Shown here piece after piece: positions 44,919-53,751 of a DNA stretch of 64,000 nt; position 1 is the first letter of the stretch, and every line of letters starts with the position of its first letter. The position numbers and the translations under genes are program-made. The notes beneath the pieces were generated by a model. The model was not told where the DNA came from. It saw only the letters and a program-made list of their open reading frames with translations, and searched no databases. The stretch comes from Leptospira perolatii (GTDB lineage: Bacteria; Spirochaetota; Leptospiria; Leptospirales; Leptospiraceae), in the NCBI RefSeq assembly GCF_002811875.1, contig NZ_NPDZ01000009.1, positions 93,363 to 157,362 on the forward strand, written 5' to 3'.

Positions 44919-44932
44919 TTGATCCGAATCAA
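44919..44932 (-). promoter_or_regulatory. FNR box upstream of nnrS
   Basis: TTGAT-CCGA-ATCAA, a perfect palindromic FNR/DNR box. Its centre is about 42 bases before position 44884, so class II activation would start the transcript at the ATG at 44883. A weak -10 (TAACGT, minus strand 44896-44891) sits at the matching distance. Confidence 0.75.
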
Positions 44933-44942
44933 CAATAGGGAT

Positions 44943-45575
44943 TCAGATTTTATTCAAAAACTTTAATAATCCTTCTCGATCCAATATTTTGATCTGTCCA
45001 GGTTTAGGATCAATAATTTGGAGGTCTTTTAATTGCCTCAACGCGCGTGACAAGGTTTCGGGTCTGAGGAATAGCATCGATGCGATTTGAATTTGGTTTA
45101 AAGGAGGATAATTGTCTGGAAGGTGATACAAAAAGTGCGCGACCCTTTGTTGCGCCTCCATCGTTAATCCTCGGCTTATAGTCATATTTAATATTTGAAT
45201 TTTCTGGTACAGTGACTGGATCAATAGATGACAAATTGAAATATTATTTTCGATTTTTTGCTTAAACATACCCATTGGCATTCGCAGAATCGTAGAATCC
45301 GCGAAAAATCGTCCTGAAGCAGGGTATTGTATCCCATTCAAAAATGCCAGCTCGGCTATCAAGGAATAAGGCAGAAAGAAGTTTAACGTTACTTCACTTG
45401 AGTTAGAATCGTATTTAAAAATCTGTAATCCACCTTCTATCAAAAGGTCCAGAGATTCAGGCTCGTCACCTTGGTGAAAAAGAAATTCCCCTTTTTTATA
45501 CTGTAGTTTTTTGCCTTCAGAGAAAATGTTTTCCATTTTCTCGTTTGTGATTTCATCGAAGATCTTCAAGCTCAT
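44943..45575 (-). CDS. Crp/Fnr-family transcriptional regulator (NnrR/DNR-like)
   Basis: A 210-residue regulator from the ATG at 45575, which has a strong GGAGGGG ribosome site; the 15 further codons upstream have none. Residues 15-125 form the cyclic-nucleotide-binding-like sensor domain (GEFLFHQGDEPESLDLLIEGGLQIF); residues 140-205 are the helix-turn-helix, where LNQIQIASMLFLRPETLSRALRQL is the recognition region. It lacks the N-terminal iron-sulfur cysteine cluster of FNR itself, so it is closer to the NO-sensing NnrR/DNR group. The four boxes listed here are its probable targets, including one just upstream of its own gene. Confidence 0.88.
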   Translation of the reverse strand: MSLKIFDEITNEKMENIFSEGKKLQYKKGEFLFHQGDEPESLDLLIEGGLQIFKYDSNSSEVTLNFFLPYSLIAELAFLNGIQYPASGRFFADSTILRMPMGMFKQKIENNISICHLLIQSLYQKIQILNMTISRGLTMEAQQRVAHFLYHLPDNYPPLNQIQIASMLFLRPETLSRALRQLKDLQIIDPKPGQIKILDREGLLKFLNKI

Positions 45576-45652
45576 TTTCCCCTCCGTTTTATTATAAGAC
45601 CTTTTTTCTCGAGTGCTCATCCTAGTTGCATATATTTTTGAGAATCATGGGT

Positions 45653-45666
45653 TTGATAATTATCAG
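45653..45666 (-). promoter_or_regulatory. Near-perfect FNR box, divergent region
   Basis: TTGAT-AATT-ATCAG, one base from a perfect box. Placed 78 bases upstream of the regulator start, so probably an autoregulatory site. It also resembles an A/T-rich Fur-like half palindrome, which is the alternative reading. Confidence 0.6.
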
Positions 45667-45685
45667 CGGAGGATTCTTGCAAAAC

Positions 45686-45699
45686 TTGATTCAAATCAA
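45686..45699 (+). promoter_or_regulatory. Perfect FNR box upstream of the nos operon
   Basis: TTGAT-TCAA-ATCAA. A TTTGAT -10-like element at 45722-45727 sits at the distance seen in the class II promoter at 40179, which would place the transcript start near 45734 with a leader of about 58 bases before the cytochrome c start at 45792. Confidence 0.75.
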
Positions 45700-45791
45700 G
45701 GCGACAAGACCTTAAATGAGATTTGATTTTATAGAAAGAGCAATGGTCTGCAAAGAACAGCTCATCGCAGGATTTAAGGAGTAGCAGAGTC

Positions 45792-46256
45792 ATGAATCGA
45801 AAGTCAGTGGATGTCTTTTTACATAGGAGATTAAAGGAATTCTTTGTATTAGTTTTTCTTTTATCAACCACCCTTCTTTTCTGCGGAAAGGAAAAAGAAG
45901 GCCAAGCAGAATCGACTACAAGCGAAAACAAAGGGATCGGCCCTATTAGTTCGGTTACTATCGGACCGATAGACGGTGCCTCAGCGGAAAGAGGAAAGAA
46001 ACAGTTCGAAATGAAGTGCAGTGCTTGTCACAAATTCGAAGAGAAAGTGGTAGGCCCAGCATTAAAGGGAGTCACCGAAAGGAGAACTCCAGAATGGATA
46101 ATGAATATGATTCTGAATCCTGTAGAGATGACCCAAAAGGATCCGATTGCAAAGGAACTCCTCGCGGAACATCTCACACAGATGACTTTTCAGAACGTCC
46201 AAGAATCGGAGGCTAGGGACATACTAGAGTACTTTAGAAAAACAGATAAAAGGTAA
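45792..46256 (+). CDS. Membrane-anchored monohaem cytochrome c of the nos operon
   Basis: A 154-residue c-type cytochrome. N-terminal hydrophobic segment (residues 17-34) ends LLFC, either a lipobox with an unusual residue before the cysteine or a simple anchor; a flexible linker follows (about 36-75); the haem motif CSACHKF is near residue 76 and the axial methionine is probably in HLTQMTFQNV near 130. The gene is first in the nos operon, 10 bases before nosZ, so it is the likely electron donor to nitrous oxide reductase. Confidence 0.85.
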   Translation: MNRKSVDVFLHRRLKEFFVLVFLLSTTLLFCGKEKEGQAESTTSENKGIGPISSVTIGPIDGASAERGKKQFEMKCSACHKFEEKVVGPALKGVTERRTPEWIMNMILNPVEMTQKDPIAKELLAEHLTQMTFQNVQESEARDILEYFRKTDKR

Positions 46257-46265
46257 TTAACAAAT

Positions 46266-48185
46266 ATGAATATAAGAATATTTAAATTAACCAGCATATT
46301 CGTTTTAGCCGCGGCCGTTTTAGTAGCTTCTTGTAAAGGGGGAGCTTCCACAGCGACCTTGGCTTCGGATTCCGCAAAGAAAGTTTACGTAGCACCGGGG
46401 GAAAAGGACGAGGTCTACGCGTTCTTGTCGGGAGGATTTAGCGGGCAGATGTCCGTCTACGGAATCCCTTCTGCAAGGTTGTTCAAGATTATTCCGGTTT
46501 TTTCAGTGTTTCCAGAAAATGGATACGGATACGACGAAGAAACTAAGAATATGTTAAGAACTACTCGAGGATTTATTCCTTGGGATGACAGTCACCACGT
46601 CGAAACATCTATGACCGACGGTAAACAAGATGGTCGGTGGGTTTTCTTAAACGCAAATAACACTCCTAGGATTGCTAGGATTGATTTGAGTTACATGGAA
46701 ACCAAAGAAATCATAGAGATTCCAAACAGCGCAGGAAATCACGCGTCACCCTTTGCTACAGAAAACACTGAGTATCTGATGGCGGCGACAAGGTTCTCCA
46801 TTCCGATTCCTCAGCGTAGTGTTCCTGTGGAAAATTTTTCGAAAGGAGAATTTCAAGGAACGATCACTATGGTGAAGGTCGATCCAAAAACCGGAAGACT
46901 CTCTATCGAGCTTCAAGTTTTAGTTCCAGGTTTCGACTACGATCTTTCTCGTTGCGGAAAAGGCAAGTCTCACGACTGGTGTTTCTTCACTTCTTACAAC
47001 TCTGAACAAGCGTATAAGATGTTAGAAGTAGGAGCTTCCAAAAACGATAAGGACTATATCTTGGCATTCAACTGGGTTCGCGCAAAAGAATGTCTAGACC
47101 AAGGAAAGGCGAGCAACTACAGCGGAGAATACTACAGAAATTACCTTCCTGAGAATAAACCTGTAGTTTCCGAAAAACTCAGCGGAGTCAAGATGCTCCT
47201 TCCTAAAAATTGCTCTGGCATGATGTACTATATGCCAACTCCGAAGAGTCCGCACGGAACTGACGTGGATCCTACCGGTGAATATATAGTCGGCGGAGGA
47301 AAGTTAGCATCAGTAATTCCAGTTCACTCGTTCTCCAAATTGAAAGATGTAAAGGACAAGCCTGAACATAGAACGGGAGAAATACAGGGAATTCCTATAC
47401 TCAAATATGAGTCAACCTTAGCTGGTGAAGTTCAAAAACCTTGCTTGGGTCCTCTGCACACAGAGTTTGACGGAAAGGGATACGCTTACACTTCTTGCTT
47501 CGTAAGTTCAGAGGTAGTAAAATGGGACATTGAAAAAAGGGAAGTGGTTCAACACTTGCCTGCCTATTATAGCGTTGGTCACTTGACAATCGTGGGAGGA
47601 AGTTCCAAGGAACCTTACGGTAAATACTTGATCGCTCTGAACAAGATTACTAAAGATCGTTACCTACCTGTGGGAATGGAATTGCCACAAAGTGCGCAGC
47701 TCTACGATATCTCCGGCGGAAAGGCAGAATTACTTTCAGACTTCCCGACTGTAGGTGAACCTCACTACTCACAGATGTTCCCTGCAAAATTGTTAATGGA
47801 CAAGGCTGCAAAGATCTATCCATTAGAAGAAAATAAACATCCTTACGCGGTTAAGAGCGAGAAAGAAGCTAGGATCGTCAGAGAAGGTAATGTAGTTCGC
47901 GTGTATATGGCTCAAATCAGATCCCACTTCAAACCGGATACGATTGAAGTCAGAAGAGGTGATACTGTCTACTTCCACGTGACCAACTTGGAACAAGACT
48001 ACGATATTCCTCACGGATTTGCGGTAGGTGGAGCTCCTGAAATGCCCAACCTGCTCATTATGCCAGGTCAAACAAGGACCTTCAAATGGCAGGCAAGTCA
48101 ACCAGGCGTCTATCCTTTCTACTGCACGGATTTCTGCTCTGCGCTTCACCAAGAAATGCAGCAGTACATAAGAGTGACTCCATAA
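46266..48185 (+). CDS. nosZ: Nitrous oxide reductase, Sec-type (clade II-like)
   Basis: Reduces N2O to N2, the last step of denitrification, outside the inner membrane. The 639-residue protein has a plain Sec signal with no twin arginine; it ends VLVASCKGG, which reads as a lipobox (cysteine 23), so the enzyme may be tethered. The N-terminal seven-bladed propeller carries the CuZ histidines, beginning DDSHHVETSMTDG near residue 100 and later SPHGTDVDPTG near 340 and GPLHTEFD near 401. The C-terminal cupredoxin domain has the CuA set HGFAVGG near 583 and CTDFCSALHQEMQQY near 620. Absence of a Tat motif together with a Sec signal is the clade II form. Confidence 0.95.
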   Translation: MNIRIFKLTSIFVLAAAVLVASCKGGASTATLASDSAKKVYVAPGEKDEVYAFLSGGFSGQMSVYGIPSARLFKIIPVFSVFPENGYGYDEETKNMLRTTRGFIPWDDSHHVETSMTDGKQDGRWVFLNANNTPRIARIDLSYMETKEIIEIPNSAGNHASPFATENTEYLMAATRFSIPIPQRSVPVENFSKGEFQGTITMVKVDPKTGRLSIELQVLVPGFDYDLSRCGKGKSHDWCFFTSYNSEQAYKMLEVGASKNDKDYILAFNWVRAKECLDQGKASNYSGEYYRNYLPENKPVVSEKLSGVKMLLPKNCSGMMYYMPTPKSPHGTDVDPTGEYIVGGGKLASVIPVHSFSKLKDVKDKPEHRTGEIQGIPILKYESTLAGEVQKPCLGPLHTEFDGKGYAYTSCFVSSEVVKWDIEKREVVQHLPAYYSVGHLTIVGGSSKEPYGKYLIALNKITKDRYLPVGMELPQSAQLYDISGGKAELLSDFPTVGEPHYSQMFPAKLLMDKAAKIYPLEENKHPYAVKSEKEARIVREGNVVRVYMAQIRSHFKPDTIEVRRGDTVYFHVTNLEQDYDIPHGFAVGGAPEMPNLLIMPGQTRTFKWQASQPGVYPFYCTDFCSALHQEMQQYIRVTP

Positions 48186-48195
48186 GGCAATAGAA

Positions 48196-48807
48196 ATGCA
48201 GAAACTTCTCCTTCAAAGACTGAAATCAGGAAATCGGTACCTGGTACTAGGAATCGCTTGTATTCTGATTTCGGTCTTCTTTTTACCCATATGGCAGATT
48301 TCTCTAGCTGCACCCCAATATCCTGAGGGATTAGGGATGCAGATCTGGATTCATCAAGTCAAAGGTTCAACCCCATATGATTTACAAAATATTAATTTGC
48401 TAAATCATTATATTGGAATGCACGAGATAGTGTCGGAGTCTATTCCGGAACTTTTGTTTATGCCTTACGTTCTTGGATATATGATTCTCGGCGCTTTCGT
48501 GACCCTTTTGCTTCCGAGAGTATATATGATCGCACTTGGAGTAATCAACTTCGTGATTCTCGGGATTGCGGGCTTGGCGGATTTTTGGAGATGGGAATAC
48601 AATTACGGACACAATTTGAATCCCGAAGCCCCAATCATAGTGCCAGGAATGGCATACCAGCCTCCATTACTAGGATGCAAAGAAATGCTGAACATAACTG
48701 CATGCAGCTATCCGAATTACGGCGGTTGGATTCTTCTGATCTGTCTAGCTACACTGTTTGTGATACTTTGGTCCGAGAGGAAGAGAGTCCAAAATGAGGC
48801 TTTGTAA
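48196..48807 (+). CDS. nosB: NosB-like integral membrane protein
   Basis: A 203-residue protein with four or five transmembrane segments (about 18-36, 95-118, 120-142, 175-195) and a periplasmic loop containing LGMQIWIHQVKG and LNHYIGMHEI. Genes for such proteins directly follow nosZ in clade II clusters, where they are called nosB; their biochemical role is not defined. It ends 14 bases inside the start of nosL, so the two overlap. Named by position and topology. Confidence 0.7.
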   Translation: MQKLLLQRLKSGNRYLVLGIACILISVFFLPIWQISLAAPQYPEGLGMQIWIHQVKGSTPYDLQNINLLNHYIGMHEIVSESIPELLFMPYVLGYMILGAFVTLLLPRVYMIALGVINFVILGIAGLADFWRWEYNYGHNLNPEAPIIVPGMAYQPPLLGCKEMLNITACSYPNYGGWILLICLATLFVILWSERKRVQNEAL

Positions 48808-49216
48808 ACTAATGCTAATCTTCTCTTTGATCGTGCTTCAGCAAATGGGCTGCACAAAAAATGAGCCTGTTACACCCGAACTTGGTCATGAAAAATGCGC
48901 TCATTGCGTCATGGCAATTACTGATCCTAAGTTTCATGCCCAGATTCTAACTCAAAAAGGCCGGAGAGTATACTTTGATTCCTTGGAATGCCTTCGGTCT
49001 TATTTAAAGGAAAATCAGATTTCGCTTCATCTGGGTTGGGTTGCTCTCTTCGATATTCCCGGAAAAATGGTGAGTGTCCAAGAGGCAACTTATGTTCAAT
49101 CTGAGGAAATTCGGTCTCCCATGGGAGGAGGATTAGCGGCCTTTTCCGATCTGCAAAATGCAAGGTCTTTCCTAGAAAAACATAAGGGAAAGATAATAGA
49201 GAATATATTAGAATAA
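48794..49216 (+). CDS. nosL: NosL copper chaperone
   Basis: A 140-residue exported protein delivering Cu(I) for assembly of the CuZ site. A signal peptide ending LQQMGC suggests a lipoprotein. The copper-binding segment KCAHCVMAITDPKFHAQIL near residues 34-52 has the family C-x-x-C-x-M motif, and YFDSLECLRSYL near 60 is the next conserved block. Located between nosB and nosD, with nosD starting 4 bases after it. Family match is clear. Confidence 0.88.
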   Translation: MRLCKLMLIFSLIVLQQMGCTKNEPVTPELGHEKCAHCVMAITDPKFHAQILTQKGRRVYFDSLECLRSYLKENQISLHLGWVALFDIPGKMVSVQEATYVQSEEIRSPMGGGLAAFSDLQNARSFLEKHKGKIIENILE

Positions 49217-49220
49217 TCGG

Positions 49221-50498
49221 ATGAATACTCGGAGAAGATTCACAGGTAAATATTTTCGCTCTCTTGTTCGAATCTTGCTCAGTCTATGCTTGCTCCCGCT
49301 GATCAGTTTTTCACTCTCTTCCAGAGAGATCCAAGTCTGTAGAGATTGCAAGATCAATTCGGTCAAAGCTGCGGTCGCGACAGCCCAAAACGGGGATTCT
49401 ATTCTGATTCAATCAGGAATTTATAAGGAAGGAAGTATTCCGATCGAAAGGAGAATTTCTATCCAGGGCTCATCGGATACTTTGGTAGACGGGCAAAAAA
49501 TCGGGCACGTGTTCGATGTAAAATCGGACGGTGTTAGAATCCGAGGCGTAAAGATCGTCGGAAGTGGAATTTCAGACACGACTGAGTATGCCGGGATACA
49601 TGCAGAAAATGTAAAGGACTGCAAATTTGAAGGGAATTCTTTCGAAGACACGGCATACGCGATTTATTTGGCAAACGTGGACGGATGTCTGGTCTCTCAA
49701 AACGAAACAACCGGAAACGCAAAAAACGAAGTATCAGGCGGGAACGGAGTCCATCTTTGGTCCTCAAAGAACGTGCAGATTTTGGAAAATAAAATCCAGA
49801 AGCATAGAGATGGAATTTACTTAGAGTTTTCCAGTAATTTGAAAATTGAAGATAATACTTCGAAGGATAATATTCGATACGGAATGCATTTTATGTTTTC
49901 CTCCGACAACGATTTTAGAAGAAACGAATTCTCCGGAAATTCTGCCGGCGTTGCGGTTATGTATAGCAAGAATATTCTGGTAGAAAGTAATATTTTCCGA
50001 AACAATTGGGGCGATAGCTCCTATGGACTTTTATTAAAGGAAATCTCGGAGAGTATTTTCACAAAGAATCAACTGGTCGAAAATACAGTCGCAATTTTTT
50101 CGGATGGATGTAATCGAAATTATTTTACACATAATAAAATTGAAAACAATGGTTGGGGAATTCGTTTATTAGGAAACAGTGATTCGAATATTTTTGCGAA
50201 AAATGATTTTGCGAATAATGTTTTCGATATTAGCACGAATGCGAAAAGAACCTCGAATCAGTTTCTAGAAAACTTTTGGGACCGTTACAGCGGATATGAT
50301 CTGAACCGAGATGCGTTCGGGGACATTCCTTTCCGTCCTGTGCATTTTTTTGGGTACTGGGTAACTGAGTATCCGTTTCTCATGATACTCTACGAATCTC
50401 CCGTTGTCTTGTTCTTACAAGGATTGGAAAAAGCATTTCCGATTGTGATTCCAGTGGATTTTGAAGATAAAAAACCTTCCATGAAGGAAAATATATGA
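49221..50498 (+). CDS. nosD: NosD maturation protein
   Basis: A 425-residue exported parallel beta-helix (CASH/carbohydrate-binding-type) protein needed for the copper-sulfur CuZ cluster of NosZ. A signal peptide ends near residue 33. Repeated strand turns such as NSFEDTAYAIYLANVDGCLVS, NGVHLWSSKNVQILEN and HRDGIYLEFSSNLKI run through about residues 100-320. The C-terminal DRYSGYDLNRDAFGDIPFRP near 352-372 is the NosD hallmark. Its 3' end overlaps nosF by four bases. Confidence 0.93.
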   Translation: MNTRRRFTGKYFRSLVRILLSLCLLPLISFSLSSREIQVCRDCKINSVKAAVATAQNGDSILIQSGIYKEGSIPIERRISIQGSSDTLVDGQKIGHVFDVKSDGVRIRGVKIVGSGISDTTEYAGIHAENVKDCKFEGNSFEDTAYAIYLANVDGCLVSQNETTGNAKNEVSGGNGVHLWSSKNVQILENKIQKHRDGIYLEFSSNLKIEDNTSKDNIRYGMHFMFSSDNDFRRNEFSGNSAGVAVMYSKNILVESNIFRNNWGDSSYGLLLKEISESIFTKNQLVENTVAIFSDGCNRNYFTHNKIENNGWGIRLLGNSDSNIFAKNDFANNVFDISTNAKRTSNQFLENFWDRYSGYDLNRDAFGDIPFRPVHFFGYWVTEYPFLMILYESPVVLFLQGLEKAFPIVIPVDFEDKKPSMKENI

Positions 50499-51211
50499 TT
50501 ACAGTGAATGATCTTGAAGTTGTATTCGGAAAATCTAAAGTGCTCCGAAATGTTTCTTTTGGTGCAGAGGCTGGAAATATTATCGCGGTAATCGGGCCAA
50601 ATGGATCTGGAAAGAGCACTTTGCTCAAAAGCATACTCGGTCTAGTAAAGCCTTCTCACGGAAACATTCAGGTCGGAAAATCGAAGGAAGGCGAAAAAGC
50701 TAGCCTTTCGCAGATTGGGTACATGCCTCAGACGCCATCCTTTCCGAAGAATTTGGCAGTTTCAGAGCTGGTGGATTTCTTTAGAAAGTTGGAAACATTT
50801 GAAGAGGAAGTTTTTCACTATCTGTTTGAGATTCTAGGATTAAAGTTTGATAATGATAAGAAATTCGGTTCTCTCTCTGGAGGAACTAAACAAAAAGTGA
50901 ATATACTCCAGTGCTTTTCTGTGAGAAAACCGGTGTATATAGTAGACGAGCCAACTGCAAGTTTGGATCCGTACGTCTCTCACATCTTAAAGGAAGTTTT
51001 ACTAAAGAAAAAAAAGGAAGGCGCGCTGCTTCTTTTTGCGACTCATATTTTAAGCGACGTCGAGGAAGTATCGGATCGTTTTCTGTTGCTTTCGGAAGGA
51101 TCTTTGTTGATCGATGACACTCCCCGTAAATTTTTAGAAAAAGGGAAATTTCCGAACCTTCAATCTTCCTTGATGGAATTTTGGAATCAGGAATACGAGA
51201 AACACAGATGA
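50495..51211 (+). CDS. nosF: NosF ABC transporter ATPase
   Basis: A 238-residue ATP-binding subunit that powers the NosD-associated ABC exporter, thought to supply sulfur to the CuZ centre. Walker A is IGPNGSGKSTLLKS near residues 33-46, the signature LSGGTKQKVNILQ near 127, and Walker B YIVDEPTASLDP near 147. Starts four bases inside nosD's end with an AAGGAAA ribosome site, and its stop overlaps nosY. Confidence 0.93.
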   Translation: MITVNDLEVVFGKSKVLRNVSFGAEAGNIIAVIGPNGSGKSTLLKSILGLVKPSHGNIQVGKSKEGEKASLSQIGYMPQTPSFPKNLAVSELVDFFRKLETFEEEVFHYLFEILGLKFDNDKKFGSLSGGTKQKVNILQCFSVRKPVYIVDEPTASLDPYVSHILKEVLLKKKKEGALLLFATHILSDVEEVSDRFLLLSEGSLLIDDTPRKFLEKGKFPNLQSSLMEFWNQEYEKHR

Positions 51212-51993
51212 AGGAAATCCTACTTTTTGAAATTAGGGAAAACATTCGAAACAAGTGGATTTTTGTATTTTCCGGATTCTTGGCGATCAGCGTAGGTTTG
51301 TTGAACTATTTCGGGGACGAAAGCGGGACTCGCTTCATCACTAGTCTAATGAATTTAATTCTATTGATCGTACCTTTGTTTGCGATCACCTTTGCGGGAT
51401 TATCTTTTTTGGAATCTTTTCCGTTTGCGGAAGTGCTTTTGTCTAAATCAGTTACTAGATCCCAGTATTTTTTGGGGAAATATCTAGGTATCTCTCTCTC
51501 GTTGTCTCTTGGATTAATTGCTGGGATCGGAGTTCCAGGGATATTTACCTTTTATTCGGATGCCGCATCTGCACTTTTGTTTTTGGAACTGATTTTCTTT
51601 GGAATTGTACTGATTCTGATTTTTGTTTCCCTTGCTTTTTTGCTCAGCTCCTACTTTAAAAAAGGAGAATTGATCATCTCCGGCGCGTTGTTGATCTGGC
51701 TCTATTTCTTTATCTTCTTCGATGCTCTAGTGTTCGTGCTCAGTTTGTATTTGGGGGAATATCCCATAGAAATTCCGATTTTATTTATAGTATTGATGAA
51801 TCCGATCGATTTGGTCCGGATTACCTTGATCCTTCAGACAAAAGCATCTGTTCTTTTAGGATTTTCCGGCGCGTTCCTGATTAAAACATTGGGAATCATT
51901 CCCGTAGTCATACTTTGCATTCTTTTCTTGTTCGCTTGGATTGCCGGGCCTTTATTTCTTTCTTATCGCCAGTTCATGAAAAAGAACTTCTGA
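51208..51993 (+). CDS. nosY: NosY ABC transporter permease
   Basis: A 261-residue permease with about six transmembrane segments. The ATG at 51208 overlaps the nosF stop by ATGA; a start at 51181 would lie inside nosF. The N-terminus MKEILLFEIRENIRNKWIFVF matches the NosY/ABC-2 type start, and the central VLLSKSVTRSQYFLGKYLG is the coupling region. It completes the nosDFY unit. Confidence 0.92.
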   Translation: MKEILLFEIRENIRNKWIFVFSGFLAISVGLLNYFGDESGTRFITSLMNLILLIVPLFAITFAGLSFLESFPFAEVLLSKSVTRSQYFLGKYLGISLSLSLGLIAGIGVPGIFTFYSDAASALLFLELIFFGIVLILIFVSLAFLLSSYFKKGELIISGALLIWLYFFIFFDALVFVLSLYLGEYPIEIPILFIVLMNPIDLVRITLILQTKASVLLGFSGAFLIKTLGIIPVVILCILFLFAWIAGPLFLSYRQFMKKNF

Positions 51994-52045
51994 CAATTGT
52001 AAATTCTTTGGATGTGCCACTAATTCAATTTTCGTTTCAGTTAGA

Positions 52046-52059
52046 TTGATCCAGGTCAT
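52046..52059 (+). promoter_or_regulatory. Weak FNR-like box
   Basis: TTGAT-CCAG-GTCAT, with a perfect left half and three of five bases in the right half. A TATGTT -10-like element lies about 30 bases from the centre at 52083. It could give the outer-membrane gene its own NO- or oxygen-responsive promoter. Confidence 0.3.
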
Positions 52060-52239
52060 TGCAATTTCTCCTATACCGGTGCTATGTTTCAGTTAGGAGA
52101 AGGAAATGTGAGAAGAAAATTTAACCAGTCTTTTTTCGAAGTGTTCCGGTCGGAAAAAGGATATTCCGAAATAAGTATTTTATTAAAAACTAATTTATGT
52201 AAATATAATATAATCAATTTTTTTAAGAGCCGGGAGAGA

Positions 52240-53661
52240 ATGAGTCTCGGAATTGGTATCCTTCGTTCCGAGGCAAAATTCAATTTTACCCGAGGCTTTC
52301 ATTTTTGGCTGCTGTGTTGCATTTTCTTTTCTTCCAGGCCCGTGTTTTCTTTTCAAGGGATCTAGCAGACAGCCTTCGGAGCAAGACAGGCTGGAATGGG
52401 CGGGGCTTTTCAGGCAATAGGAGGGTCAGTAATGGATTTGGAATCGAATCCATCTCATTTAGGCAGGCTGACCGCTTCTAAATGGGAACTCGGAACCGCT
52501 TTGCATTTTCCTAAAATCGTTTATGAAGATGAATTTTATGGTTCAGATCCAAGCCGATCGTATAACAACAATATTACGGAGACTCCCAAGGCGGTTCTTC
52601 CTTATATGGGCTTTATCGCTCCTCTTAAGCAGAATCTAGGAATCGGATTTGCGGTATACTCTCAGGGAGGCGGAGGAGGAAACTTTGAAAACCTGCAAAG
52701 GCTTTCTCAAGGAGGTAAAACGATCAATGAAATTCTGCATACGGATATTCCTGTGATAGGGACGGAGAAAAGAATTCAGGAAAGCATAATGTGCAGATTT
52801 ATGACCGTGAAGCTTACTTCCGGCATAGGTGCAAGATTCGGAAATCTTTCGGTTGGCGCCGGAATCGATCTAGTTTATGCATTTATGAAACTTCAAAAGA
52901 CAAACCTAGATCCGACCGGATCTTTCCGGCTTCCAGAGAGCTTCGATTATAAGAGCGATTCTGCATATTCGTACGGAGGCAAAATCGGAATGTCTTACGA
53001 ATTGACCGAAAAAATCCGATTTGCATATTCTTACACGACAGCCAACAAGCTCCCGTTAGACGGAAATATTCAAGTCATCTCTGGGGGAGGATTTCCGGAT
53101 CAATCTAGGGTTTCTCGGTTTATGATTTGGCCCGATCGACATATCGCAGGAATTTCTTATAGAACATCTTCCTGGATATTGGATTTCGATATTAAGTACG
53201 TGCCTTGGTCTCATGGGTTTACCTCTAGTAAATTTATTTTGGAACATCCCATGCTCACCACTCCTTTGGGAACCCAAACCAACGTTCTGCAAATGAATCT
53301 GCGCTGGAGGGATCAATGGATCTACAGCATCGGTGGAGAGTATTCTTGGAGCGACTCCTTTAGAACAAGAATAGGTTATAGCTACGGTCGAACTCCGTTG
53401 ACGCCGCAAAGTGTAAGCCCTATCTTAGGGACAACGACGGAACATCATCTCTCTGCGGGAATCGGGTATTACCTAGGACAATATGCTTTTCATGCGGCAT
53501 TAGAATACGGTTTTCCAAAATCTTTGAAGGGTGCTAAGAATTCAGACTGGGCGCTATCGCATTCTGATTTTCTAATAAAAGGGAGCGAGCCGTATAGACT
53601 CGATTTCAAAAAAAGCACTTCGGTAATTAGTTTGTACATTGGAATCGAGAAACAAATATGA
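52240..53661 (+). pseudogene. FadL/OmpP1-family outer-membrane gene interrupted by an in-frame TAG
   Basis: The frame from the ATG at 52240 (GGGAGAG ribosome site) gives MSLGIGILRSEAKF and a signal peptide (FHFWLLCCIFFSSRPVFS), then a TAG at 52363-52365, and continues in the same frame with QTAFGARQAGMGGAFQAIGG, the classic FadL mature N-terminus, to 53661. No frameshift is needed, just one stop codon, close to the signal-peptide cleavage site. An open part from the later ATG at 52396 encodes 421 residues of beta-barrel sequence with aromatic strand ends but lacks a signal peptide. FadL proteins take up hydrophobic compounds. It is either a recent pseudogene, a base-call error, or a readthrough gene. 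Confidence 0.75.
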
Positions 53662-53751
53662 ATGCACAGATGTACAGAAGAATCAGTGAGCGACTGATAG
53701 TGCAAAGACGAAAAAAGAAATACGTGACAGATTAGGTGTGAGGTTATTCAG

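Noticed and set aside
52084..52239. Extended N-terminus for the FadL-like gene from the ATG at 52084
   Set aside because: It adds 52 residues with no family likeness before a good signal peptide; the ATG at 52240 has the ribosome-like GGGAGAG.
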